This document shows, one piece after another, positions 4,754 through 5,969 of a DNA stretch of 5,969 nucleotides. Below the pieces are notes generated by a model. It saw only the letters and a list, made by a program, of their open reading frames with translations, was not told the origin of the DNA and searched no databases. Numbering within the stretch: the stretch's first letter is position 1; each line of letters opens with the position of its first letter. Origin of the DNA: a bacterium (lineage in GTDB: Bacteria > Actinomycetota > Actinomycetes > Actinomycetales > Actinomycetaceae); the NCBI GenBank assembly GCA_030544165.1, contig JAUNRP010000119.1, forward strand, positions 1 through 5,969, given 5' to 3'. The position numbers were made by a program, and so were the translations under genes.

Positions 4754-5969
4754 CTACATCGAGGACTTCTGGATCTGCTCCAGCCACGAGCGGCGGGCGG
4801 CCAGCGCATCCTCGGCGTTCGTGATGGCCCGCTTGTCACCCTTGGCGGTGGCCTTGGCGAGGTCCTCCTCGAGTGAGGCGATCGCGGCCTCGAGCTGGCT
4901 GGTGGCGGAGCTGACGCGCGCCTGGGTCTCCGGGTTGGAGCGGCGCCACTCGGCCTCCTCCACGTTCTTGATGGCCTGGTCGACGGCGCGCATGCGCCCC
5001 TCCACCTTCTGCACATCCGCCCGCGGCACCCGGCCCGCCTCGTCCCACCGCTCCTCGAGCTGGCGCATCTTGGCGCGGGCCTCGCGGGCGTCGGTGATGG
5101 GGAGCAGGGCCTCGGCCTCCTCGAGGATGGCGAGCTTCACCACGAGGTTGGCGCCGTACTCCTCATCGATGGCCTGGTTCTGGGCATCGCGGGCATCGAA
5201 GAACGTCTGCTGGGCGGCGCGGAACCGGGCCCACAGCTCGTCATCCTCGCGGCGGCGGGCCCTGCCGGCCGCCTTCCACTCGCGCATCAGATCGCGGTAG
5301 GCCCCGGCTGTTGCGCCCCAGTCGGTGGAGGTGGAGAGCTCCTCGGCGCGCGCGATCAGGGCCTCCTTGGCGGCCTTCGCGCTGGCGTGCTCGGAGTCCC
5401 GCTCGGAGAAGAACTGGCGGCGGTTGCGATCGAACGTGGTGCGCGCCTTGGAGAAGCGCTTCCACAGCTCGTCCTCCGCCGCCTTGTCCAGCCGCGGCCC
5501 GCCGCGCTGGGCGGCCTTCCACTGCTCGAGGAGTTGGTGGAGCTGTTCGCCGGAGTCCTTCCACTGCGTGCGGGCGGCGTCCTGGCCGGCCACGGCCTCG
5601 GCGGCGGAGACGATCTCCTCGCGCATGGCCATCGCCTCGGCACGGGCCGCCTCCCGTTCGGCCTGGATCTCGCCCTTGCGCTGAGCCACCCGCTCCTCGG
5701 CGAGACCCACCCGCTTCCTCAGGCCGTCCAGATCGCCCACCGCCTGCGGCTCGGTGAGCTGCTCCTGGAGGCTCTTGAGCGAGGTGTCCAGGTCCCGGCC
5801 GGAGAGCATCGGGATCCGCGACTCGAACAGCCGCACCTGCGCGGCGAGGTCCAGGTAGCGCCGCACGTAGAACGCGAGGGCCTCCTGCGCGGGCGCGTCC
5901 GGGAACTGGCCCACGGCCCGCTCACCCGCCGAGTCGGTCACGTAGACGGTGCCGTCCTCCTCCACGCGC
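4754..5969 (-). CDS. DUF349 domain protein (partial, 5' end outside window)
   Basis: This is a hydrophilic, largely helical protein of at least 404 codons with no membrane segment or signal peptide. The frame is open to the window edge. A GTG at 5965 could be read as a start, but the visible sequence R-V-EEDGTVYV matches an internal conserved segment of actinobacterial homologues, in which a variable N-terminal region precedes it, so I treat the gene as 5'-truncated. Counting from that GTG, an N-terminal part with EALAFYVRRYLDLAAQV (28-44) is followed by a charged coiled-coil region (about 80-130). Three DUF349-type units follow, each with W, G/R and an aromatic-rich end: about 135-186 (LEQWKAAQ to RRQFF), 216-256 (MREWKAAGRARRREDDELW to QTFF), and 292-333 (LEERWDEAGRVPRADV). 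A helical tail ends in WLEQIQKSSM. The family is conserved near relA in Actinomycetota; its biochemical role is not known to me. Confidence 0.88.
   Translation of the reverse strand, partial: RVEEDGTVYVTDSAGERAVGQFPDAPAQEALAFYVRRYLDLAAQVRLFESRIPMLSGRDLDTSLKSLQEQLTEPQAVGDLDGLRKRVGLAEERVAQRKGEIQAEREAARAEAMAMREEIVSAAEAVAGQDAARTQWKDSGEQLHQLLEQWKAAQRGGPRLDKAAEDELWKRFSKARTTFDRNRRQFFSERDSEHASAKAAKEALIARAEELSTSTDWGATAGAYRDLMREWKAAGRARRREDDELWARFRAAQQTFFDARDAQNQAIDEEYGANLVVKLAILEEAEALLPITDAREARAKMRQLEERWDEAGRVPRADVQKVEGRMRAVDQAIKNVEEAEWRRSNPETQARVSSATSQLEAAIASLEEDLAKATAKGDKRAITNAEDALAARRSWLEQIQKSSM

Noticed and set aside
4751..4756. TAGGTT on the minus strand as a -10 box for the AbiEi-like gene.
   Set aside because: It coincides with the DUF349 stop codon, has no -35 or extended -10, and would start transcription inside the terminator-like hairpin.
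4236..4876. Other frames on both strands across the AbiEi-like gene and the DUF349 gene end.
   Set aside because: Their translations are Arg/Pro/Ser/Ala-rich and resemble nothing; only the 4692-4183 frame shows a family-like pattern.
4693..5016. Upstream extension of the AbiEi-like frame to an ATG at 5016 (277 residues).
   Set aside because: The added part overlaps the DUF349 coding region and both hairpins, and its translation is low-complexity Arg/Pro/Ser sequence typical of a shadow frame.
5963..5965. GTG as the start of the DUF349 protein.
   Set aside because: The frame continues upstream to the window edge, and the sequence around it matches an internal conserved segment of homologues rather than an N-terminus.
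1..5969. CRISPR arrays, tRNA or rRNA genes, insertion sequences, attachment sites or a phage-defence island.
   Set aside because: I saw no regularly spaced repeats, RNA gene signatures, transposase-like products or flanking duplications; gene content is chromosomal housekeeping apart from one AbiEi-like fragment.

Overview
The window is a stretch of very GC-rich chromosome with tightly packed, overlapping genes and strong G/C preference at third codon positions. The order secD-secF-apt-relA, followed on the opposite strand by a DUF349 coiled-coil protein, is a familiar arrangement in Actinomycetota. Protein details (SecF N-terminus, Rel bifunctional motifs, the DUF349 N-terminus) fit Micrococcales best. 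I cannot name the genus from sequence alone.

Layout. Positions 1-84 are the last 27 codons of secD. secF (84-1277) starts on the last base of the secD stop codon. apt (1274-1810) overlaps the secF stop by four bases (ATGA), so these three genes look like one translationally coupled unit. A 60-base gap then holds what looks like a dedicated promoter for relA (1871-4168), with a TAGGAT -10 box placed so that transcription would start on the A of the relA ATG (a leaderless arrangement). The gap also contains a short inverted repeat. relA meets a minus-strand gene tail to tail with only 14 bases between them. That gene (4692-4183) encodes a short protein resembling the actinobacterial AbiEi/DUF559-associated family. 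Upstream of it, also on the minus strand, is a DUF349 protein (4754-5969) whose start lies beyond the window. The 61-base gap between these two minus-strand genes is occupied almost entirely by two strong perfect hairpins. One is placed as a terminator directly after the DUF349 stop; the other has the start codon of the AbiEi-like gene in one arm.

Functions. SecD/SecF assist protein export through SecYEG. Apt salvages adenine to AMP using PRPP. Rel makes and breaks down (p)ppGpp, the stringent-response alarmone. The DUF349 protein is a conserved actinobacterial protein without an assigned role that I know of.

The window is mostly ordinary housekeeping sequence. I do not see a new system. The points most worth a second look are the probable leaderless relA promoter, the tandem hairpins around the start of the AbiEi-like gene, and that orphan gene itself. 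There is no gene-free stretch longer than about 60 bases.
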